NCBI RefSeq assembly: GCF_026625745.1
Contig: NZ_CP113061.1
Coordinates: 2,877,501-2,941,500, forward strand
Direction of reading: 5' to 3'
Source of the DNA: Asticcacaulis sp. SL142
GTDB taxonomy: Bacteria > Pseudomonadota > Alphaproteobacteria > Caulobacterales > Caulobacteraceae
DNA: 64,000 bases
Below are positions 1 to 7,275 of the stretch, piece after piece. Made by a program: the position numbers and the translations under genes. Below the pieces are notes generated by a model. The model had not been told where the DNA came from. It worked only from the letters and a program-made list of their open reading frames with translations, and did not search any database. Position 1 is the first letter of the stretch, and the number at the start of each line of letters is the position of its first letter.

Positions 1-1
1 A

Positions 2-934
2 AGCAAAAAAGGCGGCTGGCTGTCGCGGTTGACGCAAGGGCTGACCAAGACTTCGACTGAGATCAGCCAGCAAATCACGTCTGTTTTCACGCAAAAGCCG
101 CTGGACGAAAAAGCGCTTGAAGACCTCGAAGATCTGCTGATCGAAAGCGATTTCGGCCCGCAGATCGCCGCCGATATTGCGCAAAAACTGTCGCAGCAAA
201 AATTCAATGATCCCAAGGACACCGACGCCATCAAGGCGGCTTTGGCCGACGCCATTGCCGATGAGCTGAAAGGGCGTGAGGACACCTTTGATGCCCTGTC
301 CGGCCCTAAGCCCTACATTGTCCTGTTTGTCGGGGTGAACGGTTCGGGCAAGACAACCACGCTCGGCAAAATTGCCGCAGACCTGACCTCCAAAGGGGCG
401 CGGGTTCTGATCGTGGCGGGCGATACCTTCCGGGCAGCCGCGGTTGAGCAGCTTAAGGTCTGGGCTCAGCGGGCCGGTGCCGATTTCATGGGCCGTAAAA
501 CAGGTGCCGATGCGGCAGGGCTGGCCTATGACGCCTGCGTGCGGGCTAAGGATGAAGGCTATGATGTTGTCCTGATCGATACGGCGGGACGTCTGCAAAA
601 CAAGCAGCAGCTTATGGATGAACTGCTCAAAATCGTGCGGGTGATCAAGAAGGTCATCGACGGCGCGCCCCATGAGACGCTGCTGGTGCTGGACGCCACC
701 GTCGGGCGCAATGCCCTGGCGCAGGAGCAGATTTTCGGCCGTCAGGCCTTTGTATCGGGCCTTGTGATGACCAAGCTTGACGGCACGGCGCGCGGTGGCA
801 TTCTGGTGCCGATCGCCAAGGCGTCGGATGCGCCCATCAAGCTGATTGGGGTGGGCGAAGATATTGATGATTTGCAGCCGTTCAAGGCGCGGGAGTTTGC
901 CCGCTCCATGGTCGGCCTTGAGCCCTTGGGATAA
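2..934 (+). CDS. ftsY: Signal recognition particle receptor FtsY (5'-truncated by window)
   Basis: FtsY is the membrane-associated SRP receptor GTPase that docks ribosome-nascent chain complexes, bound by Ffh and SRP RNA, at the Sec translocon. The frame is open to the first bases, and codons before the first possible start (TTG at 29) encode KKGGWLSRL, which fits the usual start of the NG region. The true start is therefore upstream and any acidic A domain lies outside. Visible: N-domain helices, the P-loop GVNGSGKTTT, the DTFRAAA motif, the DTAGR box, TKLDG and the C-terminal GVGEDIDDLQPF. It ends 4 bp before yciB, so the two are probably cotranscribed. Complete apart from the truncated N-terminus. 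Confidence 0.97.
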   Translation, partial: SKKGGWLSRLTQGLTKTSTEISQQITSVFTQKPLDEKALEDLEDLLIESDFGPQIAADIAQKLSQQKFNDPKDTDAIKAALADAIADELKGREDTFDALSGPKPYIVLFVGVNGSGKTTTLGKIAADLTSKGARVLIVAGDTFRAAAVEQLKVWAQRAGADFMGRKTGADAAGLAYDACVRAKDEGYDVVLIDTAGRLQNKQQLMDELLKIVRVIKKVIDGAPHETLLVLDATVGRNALAQEQIFGRQAFVSGLVMTKLDGTARGGILVPIAKASDAPIKLIGVGEDIDDLQPFKAREFARSMVGLEPLG

Positions 935-938
935 GCCT

Positions 939-1571
939 ATGTCTGAACCGCTGAAGCATAACGAAACGACGGAAATCGAACCCGTTATCACGCCGGTCGA
1001 TGCGGACGCACCGGCACCTGTGGCGACCAACTGGGTCAAGATGGCAATCGATTTCGGGGCGCCCCTGATTTTCGCCGCCGTGTTTTTCACCACCAAGAAT
1101 TTCATCTGGGCGACCGCCGTACTGGTCGCTGGATCGGCGATTGCGCTGATAGCCGGGTTTGTGCTGGAAAAACGGCTGGCGATCATGCCGCTGATTGCCG
1201 GTGTGGCGGCCATTATCTTCGGTGGGCTGACGATCTATCTTAAGGATGAGAGTTTTATCAAGATCAAGCTGACCATTCTCAATGCGTTGTTTGGCGCGGT
1301 GCTGATCGGCGGACTGGTGATGAAAAAGCAGCCGCTTAAAGCCTTACTGGGTGAGACGCTGAAACTGAAAGAAGCCGCATGGGGTAAGCTTACGCTCTAT
1401 TACGCCCTGTTCTTTTTTGTGGTCGCCATCGCCAATGAGATCATCTGGCGCACTCAATCCAATGATTTCTGGGTGGTGTGGAAAGCCTCGCTGTTTTTTG
1501 TCACCATCGGCTTTTCACTGGCGCTAACGCCGTTCCTGATGAAAAATATGGTCGGAATAGATAAGGAATAG
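939..1571 (+). CDS. yciB: Inner-membrane septation protein A (YciB/IspZ family)
   Basis: A 210-residue polytopic inner-membrane protein of the YciB/IspZ family, linked to cell-envelope integrity and septation in enterobacteria; its biochemical role is unclear. After a polar N-terminus of about 35 residues come several hydrophobic segments with the family pattern FGAPLIFAAVFF near the start, NALFGAVLIGG in the middle and NEIIWR near residue 170. I chose ATG at 939 because it lies just after the ftsY stop and begins MSEPLKHN. A longer reading from 846 would overlap ftsY by about 90 bp and adds non-family sequence. The ftsY-yciB pairing is common in alphaproteobacteria. Confidence 0.93.
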   Translation: MSEPLKHNETTEIEPVITPVDADAPAPVATNWVKMAIDFGAPLIFAAVFFTTKNFIWATAVLVAGSAIALIAGFVLEKRLAIMPLIAGVAAIIFGGLTIYLKDESFIKIKLTILNALFGAVLIGGLVMKKQPLKALLGETLKLKEAAWGKLTLYYALFFFVVAIANEIIWRTQSNDFWVVWKASLFFVTIGFSLALTPFLMKNMVGIDKE

Positions 1572-1663
1572 GGCCGGTTGTCCGTGTGCGGATGGTAATG
1601 TCGTAATTTTGATATATAATGCTGCTTAGATACCTCCATGATTGGTTTCGTGGTGGGGAATCT

Positions 1664-2344
1664 ATGAAAAAGCATAAGGTTAAGCGCGTAATGTCCGCGA
1701 AAAGCGTTCTCGAAGATTCGCCGTCCCATCTCCTGCACCGGGTTTTGCAGATTGCCCTAGATATCTATGGTTCGGAAACCGGCGGCAGCGCTCTGACCCA
1801 GCGTCAATATGCTCTGCTAAAGGCTTTGGACGGTTCTGACGGGTTGACGCAGACCGATCTGGTGAGGGCCACCGGCATTGACCGCTCGACACTGGCCGAT
1901 ATGGTGGCGCGGATGATTACCAAGGGACTGCTGGCGCGTGAAAAGTCCGCCCTTGATGCCCGTGCCAATCTGGTGCGGCTGGCTGATGACGGGGTGGCCG
2001 CGCTGGCCGATATGACGCCCAAGGTTCTGGCTGCCGATGAGAAGATCCTGTCGCTGCTGGCCCCGCCGAAGCGTGAGAGCTTTGTCAAATTGCTGCGCAA
2101 AATCACCTCAGCGCGTGAGACGGAACTCAGTGCGCCTGCGCCGTTGAGTGATGAGGAAAAGCTGGCCCTGAAAGCGGCCAAAAAGGCGGCTAAGGCCGAT
2201 AAGCCTAAAAAAGACAAGAAGCCTAAAAAAGACGGCAAGAAGGCGAAAAAAGCCGACGAAAAACTGCCGTTTCCACCGCTCAGCGAAGGCGCTGATATGA
2301 CCCAAGCTGAAGCGCCGGAGCTGGTCAAAGAGCCGGAAGTCTAG
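1664..2344 (+). CDS. MarR-family transcriptional regulator with lysine-rich C-terminal tail
   Basis: A winged-helix regulator of 226 residues. The DNA-binding core is clear: LTQRQYALLKAL, then the recognition region LTQTDLVRATGIDRSTLADM, and the wing around KSALDARANLVRL. Beyond the normal MarR fold (about residue 150) is an extension of some 60 residues dominated by Lys, Ala and Asp (AAKKAAKADKPKKDKK and similar), like the tails of histone-H1-like proteins. Start ATG 1664 follows a GGTGGGGA stretch; ATG 1691 is an alternative. It lies alone between yciB and a convergent small gene, so its target is unknown. The tail may add non-specific DNA binding (inference). Confidence 0.85.
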   Translation: MKKHKVKRVMSAKSVLEDSPSHLLHRVLQIALDIYGSETGGSALTQRQYALLKALDGSDGLTQTDLVRATGIDRSTLADMVARMITKGLLAREKSALDARANLVRLADDGVAALADMTPKVLAADEKILSLLAPPKRESFVKLLRKITSARETELSAPAPLSDEEKLALKAAKKAAKADKPKKDKKPKKDGKKAKKADEKLPFPPLSEGADMTQAEAPELVKEPEV

Positions 2345-2345
2345 A

Positions 2346-2381
2346 GCGATATGCCGAACTTCGTTTCGGCTAAAATATCGC
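2346..2381. terminator. Stem-loop after marR-type gene
   Basis: GCGATAT (2346-2352) pairs with ATATCGC (2375-2381), enclosing GCCGAA/TTCGGC (2353-2358 and 2365-2370). It has no clear T-run, so it may be a weak or factor-assisted terminator between two convergent genes. Confidence 0.45.
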
Positions 2382-2395
2382 GACCAATCAAGCAT

Positions 2396-2719
2396 TTAGA
2401 CGATAATATTCAAAAGTGAACCGGGACGCAAAGGCGTCAGGTTTTCAGCGCCTGCATTGATGGCGACATCTGCGGCTTTGAAAGTTGCCGGTGTCACGGC
2501 GGGCTGCACCTGTGTGCGCGATGGTGCGACGGTAGCCAAAGGGCTTGGCTGAATGTTGGCCGCCGGTTGTGCGGTCGTATTACCCAGCGCTTTCTGGAAA
2601 AAGGCCCGCTGGGCATTAAGGCGCGCGGTCTCGGCACTCACGGGTGACGCAGACGTTGGGCTCGCATTGGGGCGGGCGCGCAAAGCCTCAGCAAGAGACG
2701 GGCGAATCGGGGTGGCCAT
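2396..2719 (-). CDS. Small hypothetical protein, Pro/Ala-rich
   Basis: A 107-residue protein with a defined start (MATPIRPSLAEAL), a low-complexity Ala/Pro/Thr/Gln middle and a distinctive C-terminus (LRPGSLLNIIV). It has no signal peptide, membrane segment or catalytic motif. The N-terminal RPSLAEALRAR and C-terminal RPGSLL segments look conserved as I remember similar small Caulobacterales proteins, but I cannot name a family. Codon use resembles its neighbours and the reverse frame offers no better gene. It is probably real with function unknown. It is oriented against the MarR gene and tandem with the downstream-facing rhamnose dehydrogenase unit. Confidence 0.55.
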   Translation of the reverse strand: MATPIRPSLAEALRARPNASPTSASPVSAETARLNAQRAFFQKALGNTTAQPAANIQPSPLATVAPSRTQVQPAVTPATFKAADVAINAGAENLTPLRPGSLLNIIV

Positions 2720-2777
2720 AACCGCAAACCTACATGAAAATCAGTGGTTATATGGTTAATAAACCGTCTCATAAAAC

Positions 2778-2808
2778 TTTGCCACCCGAAAGGACTTCGG
2801 GTGGCAAA
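2778..2808 (-). terminator. Rho-independent terminator of the rhamnose dehydrogenase unit
   Basis: A perfect 13-bp stem: TTTGCCACCCGAA (2778-2790) pairs with TTCGGGTGGCAAA (2796-2808) around a 5-nt loop. Read on the minus strand it is followed by GTTTTATG, so it ends transcription of the gene that stops at 2831. Confidence 0.8.
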
Positions 2809-2830
2809 AGATTTGTACGGTGGTTGTGGG

Positions 2831-3592
2831 CTATTGCAGATTGACGAACAAACCGCCGTCTACCAGCAGGGACGCACCCGTGACATAGCCTGCCAGATCG
2901 GACGCCAGAAACACCGCAGGCCCCGCCATGTCTTCGGGTTGGCCCAGACGGCCGAGGCAGGTGCGGCTCTCCATGTAGCTGCGCTTGGCGTCGTCGGCCA
3001 GATCGTCCTTATTGATGTCAGTCAGGATGGTGCCGGGCAGTAGTGCGTTGCAGCGAATGCCGTGCTTGCCCAGGGCAATAGCGGTCGATTGCATCAGCGA
3101 CAGGACGCCCGCCTTGGTGGGGGTGTAGTGGGTCTGGAACTCACCGCCGACAAGGGCAGAGATCGAGGATACGGCGATCAGTGTACCCCCATTTCCCTGC
3201 TTGACCATCTGGTTAGCGGCGGCCTGAGACATATACCAGGCGCCGTGCAGATTGACGCGCAGGGTGCGCTCCAGCACCTCCTGCGGCATATCAAGGAACG
3301 CATGGAACGGGCAGATACCCGCGTTCGACACAAAGCTGTCGATCTTGCCGAAGTGATCCACACCGGCCTGAATAAAGTCCTTGGCCGATTGCGGATCGGA
3401 GACGTCGCCCTTAAGCGCAAAGGCCTCACCGCCCGCGGCCTTGATTTCAGCGACCGTGGCCGAGGCTGCGGCATCGTCACCGGCATAGTTGATACCGATT
3501 TTAGCGCCATGCTTCGCGGCACCGACGGCGATGCCTCGACCGATCCCTTTTGAGGCGCCGGTGATCAGCATGACTTTGTTTTCAAGCAGCAT
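2831..3592 (-). CDS. L-rhamnose 1-dehydrogenase (NAD(P)+), SDR family
   Basis: Oxidises L-rhamnose to L-rhamnono-lactone, the first step of the non-phosphorylating pathway (LRA1/RhaDH type). It is a 253-residue classical SDR: cofactor motif TGASKGIGRGIA near residue 12, NAG around 90, catalytic SSISALVGG Ser, and YTPTK (Y-x-x-x-K). The end VTGASLLVDGGLFVNLQ and the stretch NAGICPFHAFLDMP resemble characterised bacterial rhamnose dehydrogenases as I recall them. ATG 3592 is preceded by an AGAGAGA ribosome site; the upstream in-frame extension is rejected. It lies downstream of the IclR-type gene on the same strand and divergent from the other pathway genes. A generic sugar dehydrogenase role is the alternative. 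Confidence 0.82.
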   Translation of the reverse strand: MLLENKVMLITGASKGIGRGIAVGAAKHGAKIGINYAGDDAAASATVAEIKAAGGEAFALKGDVSDPQSAKDFIQAGVDHFGKIDSFVSNAGICPFHAFLDMPQEVLERTLRVNLHGAWYMSQAAANQMVKQGNGGTLIAVSSISALVGGEFQTHYTPTKAGVLSLMQSTAIALGKHGIRCNALLPGTILTDINKDDLADDAKRSYMESRTCLGRLGQPEDMAGPAVFLASDLAGYVTGASLLVDGGLFVNLQ

Positions 3593-3695
3593 TTTATCTC
3601 TCTTCGTTGTCTCAACCGTCCCAGGCTCTGAAACGTCCTGTTGTCCCTGTCTCATTGGCATCGGGGATTTTCGCCCTTATGCCCTCACTCTTTAG

Positions 3696-4109
3696 TTAGT
3701 CATCCTGAGTTAGCCGATCACCTATGGTCTTTGCACATAGACGCATCGCCTCACTCAAAACCTCCATCCGCGCCGTACTTACCGGCAGGGCGAACCGGCA
3801 TAGCTCAAGTGTCGCCACCTGAGCCCCGCCGGACATGACAGCGGCACTTAAGCCCGGCTCTGGCCGCAACGCTTGCAGACGCGGGCCAAGGGCATAACCG
3901 CTACGCGGCACGGTCACCAGATAGTCGCGCTCCACCAGGGCTGAGGCCAGCCGGTAGGTCGTTGAGCGCGTCAGCCCCAGATCATTTGACAGTGCATTAA
4001 GCGACGAAGCCCCACGGCTCACGGCTTCGATAATGTTCAGGCCCCGGATAAGAGTCTGACTGCCCGTGATTGGTTTTGCGTCGGCCTTGTCCTCACTGCG
4101 CATTATCAT
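3696..4109 (-). CDS. IclR-type regulator lacking most of its ligand-binding domain
   Basis: The N-terminal winged helix is intact: SQTLIRGLNIIEAVSRGA, then LNALSNDLGLTRSTTYRLAS and the wing around SGYALGPRL. IclR proteins are normally about 250 residues, with a GAF-like effector domain of about 170. Here only about 55 residues follow the HTH, and these look like the last part of that domain (AQVATLELCRF, then RMEVLSEAMRL). This suggests an internal deletion of roughly 100-120 residues around LQALRPEPG. Start ATG 4109 gives 137 residues; ATG 4196 (166 residues) is possible but its extra sequence is non-family. The position between the divergent rhamnose arms implies control of this pathway. 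It may be a ligand-blind repressor or a decaying gene. Confidence 0.7.
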   Translation of the reverse strand: MIMRSEDKADAKPITGSQTLIRGLNIIEAVSRGASSLNALSNDLGLTRSTTYRLASALVERDYLVTVPRSGYALGPRLQALRPEPGLSAAVMSGGAQVATLELCRFALPVSTARMEVLSEAMRLCAKTIGDRLTQDD

Positions 4110-4189
4110 TTTCGAGATTGACGTTTTTTGCTCTGTAATATAGTCATTCAAGTCATATATTGGAACTAAAAGATTGACAAGCGTGGAAA

Positions 4190-4205
4190 TGAGCATAATT
4201 GCTCA
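4190..4205. promoter_or_regulatory. Inverted repeat in the iclR/rhmD divergent promoter
   Basis: TGAGCA (4190-4195) and TGCTCA (4200-4205) form a perfect inverted repeat with spacer TAAT, between the IclR-type gene and rhmD. It is a plausible operator for the local regulator, by position only. Confidence 0.4.
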
Positions 4206-4252
4206 AATTTACGAATTTCCAATCATTCCAAAGCAGGCCAAGGACGACACTC

Positions 4253-5450
4253 ATGACATTCCCGAAGATTAAGCAGGTTCGCGCCTATGTGATTAAGGGC
4301 GGCGAAGGCGGCGGGGGCGCGGATTATCACGATCAGGGCGAAGGCCACTGGATCGACAATCATATTGCGACGTCGATGGGGCGTTATCCTGAATATCGCC
4401 AGTCGCGCAAAAGCTTTGGTATCAACGTACTGGGCACTCTGGTCGTTGAAATCGAAGCCGATGACGGCACGATTGGTTTTGCGGTGACGACGGGTGGCGA
4501 GCCCGCCTGTTATATGGTCGAAAAGCACTTCGCGCGCTTCCTCGAAGGCCGCAACCCGTTTGAATATGAGCGCATCTGGGACCAGATGTATTTCGGTTCG
4601 CAATATTATGGCCGTAAGGGCCTGGTCGTGAACGCCATCTCCGGCGTCGATCTGGCCCTGTGGGGACCTGATGGGTAAGCTGCGTGGCGAGCCGGTCTAT
4701 CACATGCTGGGTGGTGCGGTGCGTGACGAACTGCAATTCTATGCCACGGGCGCACGCCCCGATTTGGCCAAGGAAATGGGCTTCATCGGCGGTAAGATGC
4801 CGCTCTATCATGGCCCAATCGAAGGCGATGAAGGTCTCAAGAAAAACGTCGAACTGGTCGCGGATATGCGCTCAAAAGTCGGCGATGATTTCTGGCTGAT
4901 GTACGACTGCTGGATGGCGCTCGATGTTAATTATGCCACCCGTCTGGCCCATAAGTGCCATGAGTATGGCCTGAAGTGGATCGAAGAAGCCATTAACCCG
5001 GACGATTACTGGGGCTATCAGCAACTCAAGAAAAACGTGCCGCAAGGTATGCTGGTGACGACCGGTGAGCATGAAAGCACCCGTTGGGGCTTTAAGATGC
5101 TGATGGACATGGGCTGCTGCGATATCATTCAGCCGGATGTCGGCTGGTGCGGCGGCGTGACCGAACTGCTTAAGATTTCGGCGCTGGCCGATGCCAATGG
5201 CACGCTTGTGGTCCCGCATGGCTCATCGGTCTACAGCTATCACTTCGTCATCACCCGTCATAACTCGCCGTTTGCCGAATTCCTGATGATGGCCCCCAAG
5301 GCCGATCATGTCGCCCCGATGTTCCATCCGCAATTGCTGGGTGAGCCGGTGCCGGAAAACGGCCGCCTGAAAGTTACGGCGCTGGATAAGCCGGGCTTTG
5401 GGGTTGAACTGAACCCCGAAGTGAAGCTTTATCGCCCTTATGAGCACTGA
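4253..5450 (+). pseudogene. rhmD: L-rhamnonate dehydratase (enolase superfamily), frameshifted
   Basis: Dehydrates L-rhamnonate to 2-keto-3-deoxy-L-rhamnonate. The two reading frames together give about 398 residues that follow E. coli RhmD closely from memory ([67 protein letters not shown]-like, [21 protein letters not shown]). The first frame (4253-4678) ends prematurely after GVDLALW; the second opens at 4671 with [11 protein letters not shown]. Family sequence predicts LALWDLMGKL, which is restored by deleting one G from the GGGG run at 4662-4665. All catalytic regions are otherwise intact, so this is a recent mutation or a sequence error. Start ATG 4253 has AAGGAC upstream. First gene of the plus-strand rhamnose operon. 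Confidence 0.88.
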
Positions 5451-5455
5451 TGCCT

Positions 5456-5485
5456 CACCCCAAAATGCTTTAGCGTTTTGGGGTG
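5456..5485 (+). terminator. Strong intra-operon hairpin after rhmD
   Basis: CACCCCAAAA (5456-5465) pairs perfectly with TTTTGGGGTG (5476-5485); GCT/AGC inside the loop extends the stem. It is followed by GATTATTATTTT. It sits between rhmD and the next gene of the operon, so it may be a partial terminator or an mRNA-stabilising hairpin. Confidence 0.5.
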
Positions 5486-5509
5486 GATTATTATTTTAAG
5501 GATAACTCT

Positions 5510-6382
5510 ATGAAACTCGTCCGTTTTGGCCCCAAGGGCCAGGAAAAGCCCGGTGTTGTTGATGCCGAGGGTAATCTGCGCGATTTGTCGTCGGTTGTGG
5601 CCGACATCACCTCCGAAGAGGTGCGCCTGTCGAAACTGGCGGGCCTGAAGGCCGCTGATGTCGCCGCTCTGCCGGTGGTAGACGGCGATGTTCGCTACGG
5701 CGTGCCGGTCAAGAATATCGGTAAGATCATCGCGGTCGGCCTGAACTATGCTGACCATGCTGCGGAATCCAACCTGCCGGTGCCGCCTGAGCCGATCTTC
5801 TTCACCAAGGCGATTACCTCGCTCTGTGGTGCCAACGACGATGTCATGAAGCCGCGTGATGCCACCAAGATGGACTGGGAAGTCGAGCTTGGTATCATCA
5901 TCGGTAAGACCTGCCGTTATGTCGAACAATCTGAAGCCCTCAACCACGTCGCCGGCTATGTGCTGGTCAACGACGTGTCCGAGCGTGCCTTCCAGAAAGA
6001 GCGCGGCACCCAATGGGTCAAGGGCAAGGGCTGCGATACGTTTTGTCCGACCGGCCCGTGGCTGGTGACCGCTGACGAAGTCGGCAACCCGCAGGAACTG
6101 GGCATGTTCCTTGATGTCAACGGCGTGCGCATGCAAACCGGCAATACCCGCACCATGATTTTCCCGGTCGCGGAAGCCATTGCCTATATTTCGCGCTTCA
6201 TCACCCTGCAACCGGGCGATCTGGTCATCACCGGCACGCCTCCGGGCGTGGGCGAAGGCAAGAAGCCTGACCCGATCTATCTCAATGTTGGCGATAAGAT
6301 GCACCTCGGCGTCTCAAAGCTGGGTGAGCAGCGCCAGACGGTCGTGGCGTTCTCGCTCGAAGGCCAAGAGATTATAGGTTAA
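5510..6382 (+). CDS. 2,4-diketo-3-deoxy-L-rhamnonate hydrolase (FAH family)
   Basis: A 290-residue fumarylacetoacetate-hydrolase-fold enzyme. In the L-rhamnose pathway described for Sphingomonas (LRA6 type), such an enzyme splits 2,4-diketo-3-deoxy-L-rhamnonate into pyruvate and L-lactate. Visible family features: GLNYADHAAE, FTKAITSLCG, the metal-ligand strand DWEVELGIIIGK, WVKGKGCDTFCPTGPW, and ITGTPPGVGEGKKP. ATG 5510 follows AAGGATAACTCT; upstream codons are rejected. Neighbours (rhamnonate dehydratase before, an SDR after, L-lactate dehydrogenase further on) support the assignment; the sequence alone would only say FAH-family hydrolase. Confidence 0.83.
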   Translation: MKLVRFGPKGQEKPGVVDAEGNLRDLSSVVADITSEEVRLSKLAGLKAADVAALPVVDGDVRYGVPVKNIGKIIAVGLNYADHAAESNLPVPPEPIFFTKAITSLCGANDDVMKPRDATKMDWEVELGIIIGKTCRYVEQSEALNHVAGYVLVNDVSERAFQKERGTQWVKGKGCDTFCPTGPWLVTADEVGNPQELGMFLDVNGVRMQTGNTRTMIFPVAEAIAYISRFITLQPGDLVITGTPPGVGEGKKPDPIYLNVGDKMHLGVSKLGEQRQTVVAFSLEGQEIIG

Positions 6383-6397
6383 GGAGATCATTGGTTA

Positions 6398-7144
6398 ATG
6401 ACATACGCTAATCGTTACGAAGGCCGTTGCGCGGTCATCACCGGCGGCGCGGGTGGTCTGGGTAAGGCTGCTGCCGTTCGCATTATTGCCGAAGGTGGCA
6501 AGGTCGTCCTGTGGGATCTGAATGCGCAAGTTCTGGAAAAAACCGCTACTGAAATCGGCGCGTCCGGTTTCGTAGCATTGGATGTCTCAAAGCTTGAGGA
6601 AGTCTCCGCGGCGGCCAAAACATCTGCTGAAATTTTGGGCAAGATCGATATCCTGATCGCCTCGGCAGGCATCACTGGCGCTACGGTGCCGGTGTGGGAA
6701 TTCCCGGTCGATAGCTGGCTCAAGGTCATGGATATCAACCTCAATGGCTTGTTCTACTGCAACCGTGAGATCATCCCGTACATGCTGCAAAACGGCTATG
6801 GTCGGATCGTCAATGTGGCTTCGGTCGCCGGTAAGGAAGGAAATCCCAACGCTTCGGCCTATTCGGCCTCCAAGGCCGGCGTGATTGGTTTCACCAAGTC
6901 TCTGGGTAAGGAATTGGCGGGCAAGAGCGTGATCGTCAATGCGTTGACACCGGCGACGTTTGAATCGCCGATCCTGGCGCAATTGCCGCAGTCTCAGGTC
7001 GATTACATGCGTTCAAAAATCCCTATGGGACGCTTGGGCATTGTCGATGAGTCAGCAGCGATGGTGACGTTTATGGCCTCGGAAGAGTGTTCCTTCACCA
7101 CGGCGTCGGTGTTCGATACGTCGGGAGGTAGAACGACCTACTAG
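6398..7144 (+). CDS. 2-keto-3-deoxy-L-rhamnonate 4-dehydrogenase (SDR family)
   Basis: A 248-residue classical short-chain dehydrogenase expected to oxidise 2-keto-3-deoxy-L-rhamnonate at C4, making the substrate of the preceding hydrolase (LRA5 type). Motifs: cofactor loop TGGAGGLGKAAA near residue 16, ALDVS, SAGITG, catalytic Ser in NVASVAG, and YSASKAG. ATG 6398 lies 15 bp after the upstream stop, behind AAGGAGAT. The stop codon falls inside a long palindrome (7130-7152). Function is assigned from the operon; by sequence alone it could be any FabG-like reductase. Confidence 0.8.
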   Translation: MTYANRYEGRCAVITGGAGGLGKAAAVRIIAEGGKVVLWDLNAQVLEKTATEIGASGFVALDVSKLEEVSAAAKTSAEILGKIDILIASAGITGATVPVWEFPVDSWLKVMDINLNGLFYCNREIIPYMLQNGYGRIVNVASVAGKEGNPNASAYSASKAGVIGFTKSLGKELAGKSVIVNALTPATFESPILAQLPQSQVDYMRSKIPMGRLGIVDESAAMVTFMASEECSFTTASVFDTSGGRTTY

Positions 7145-7158
7145 GTCGTTCTTCTCCC
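7123..7158. repeat. Long palindrome spanning the stop codon of the upstream SDR
   Basis: AGAACGACCTA (7130-7140) and TAGGTCGTTCT (7142-7152) are perfect complements around one base. GGGAG (7123) and CTCCC (7154) extend the stem with a small bulge. There is no strong T-run after it. It may attenuate transcription before the lactonase or protect mRNA ends. Confidence 0.5.
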
Positions 7159-7170
7159 TCCGTTTCGTGG

Positions 7171-7253
7171 TTGTCCTACCGCTTCGCTGCTTGAGGGCAT
7201 GGGCGGCCGAACGGAGCTTTTAAATCCTCCTCCCCTGCAAAGCGGGGGAGGAG
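7171..7253. repeat. Dispersed intergenic repeat, copy 1
   Basis: The 31-bp segment 7171-7201 matches 44759-44789 at 28 of 31 positions (both run from TTG, through CCTACCGCT, to CTGCTTGAGGGCATG). It is followed by a palindrome CCTCCTCCCC (7226-7235) / GGGGGAGGAG (7244-7253). GC-rich palindromic units of similar style occur at 51075-51213 and 54985-55063. Confidence 0.55.
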
Positions 7254-7275
7254 ATAAATAAATGGGGAAACGTGC

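Noticed and set aside
846-938. Longer start of the yciB gene inside ftsY
   Set aside because: The extra 31 residues are an out-of-frame reading of the ftsY 3' end; family sequence begins at ATG 939.
5438-6304. 288-residue minus-strand ORF opposite the FAH-family gene
   Set aside because: Antisense shadow; no recognisable motifs.
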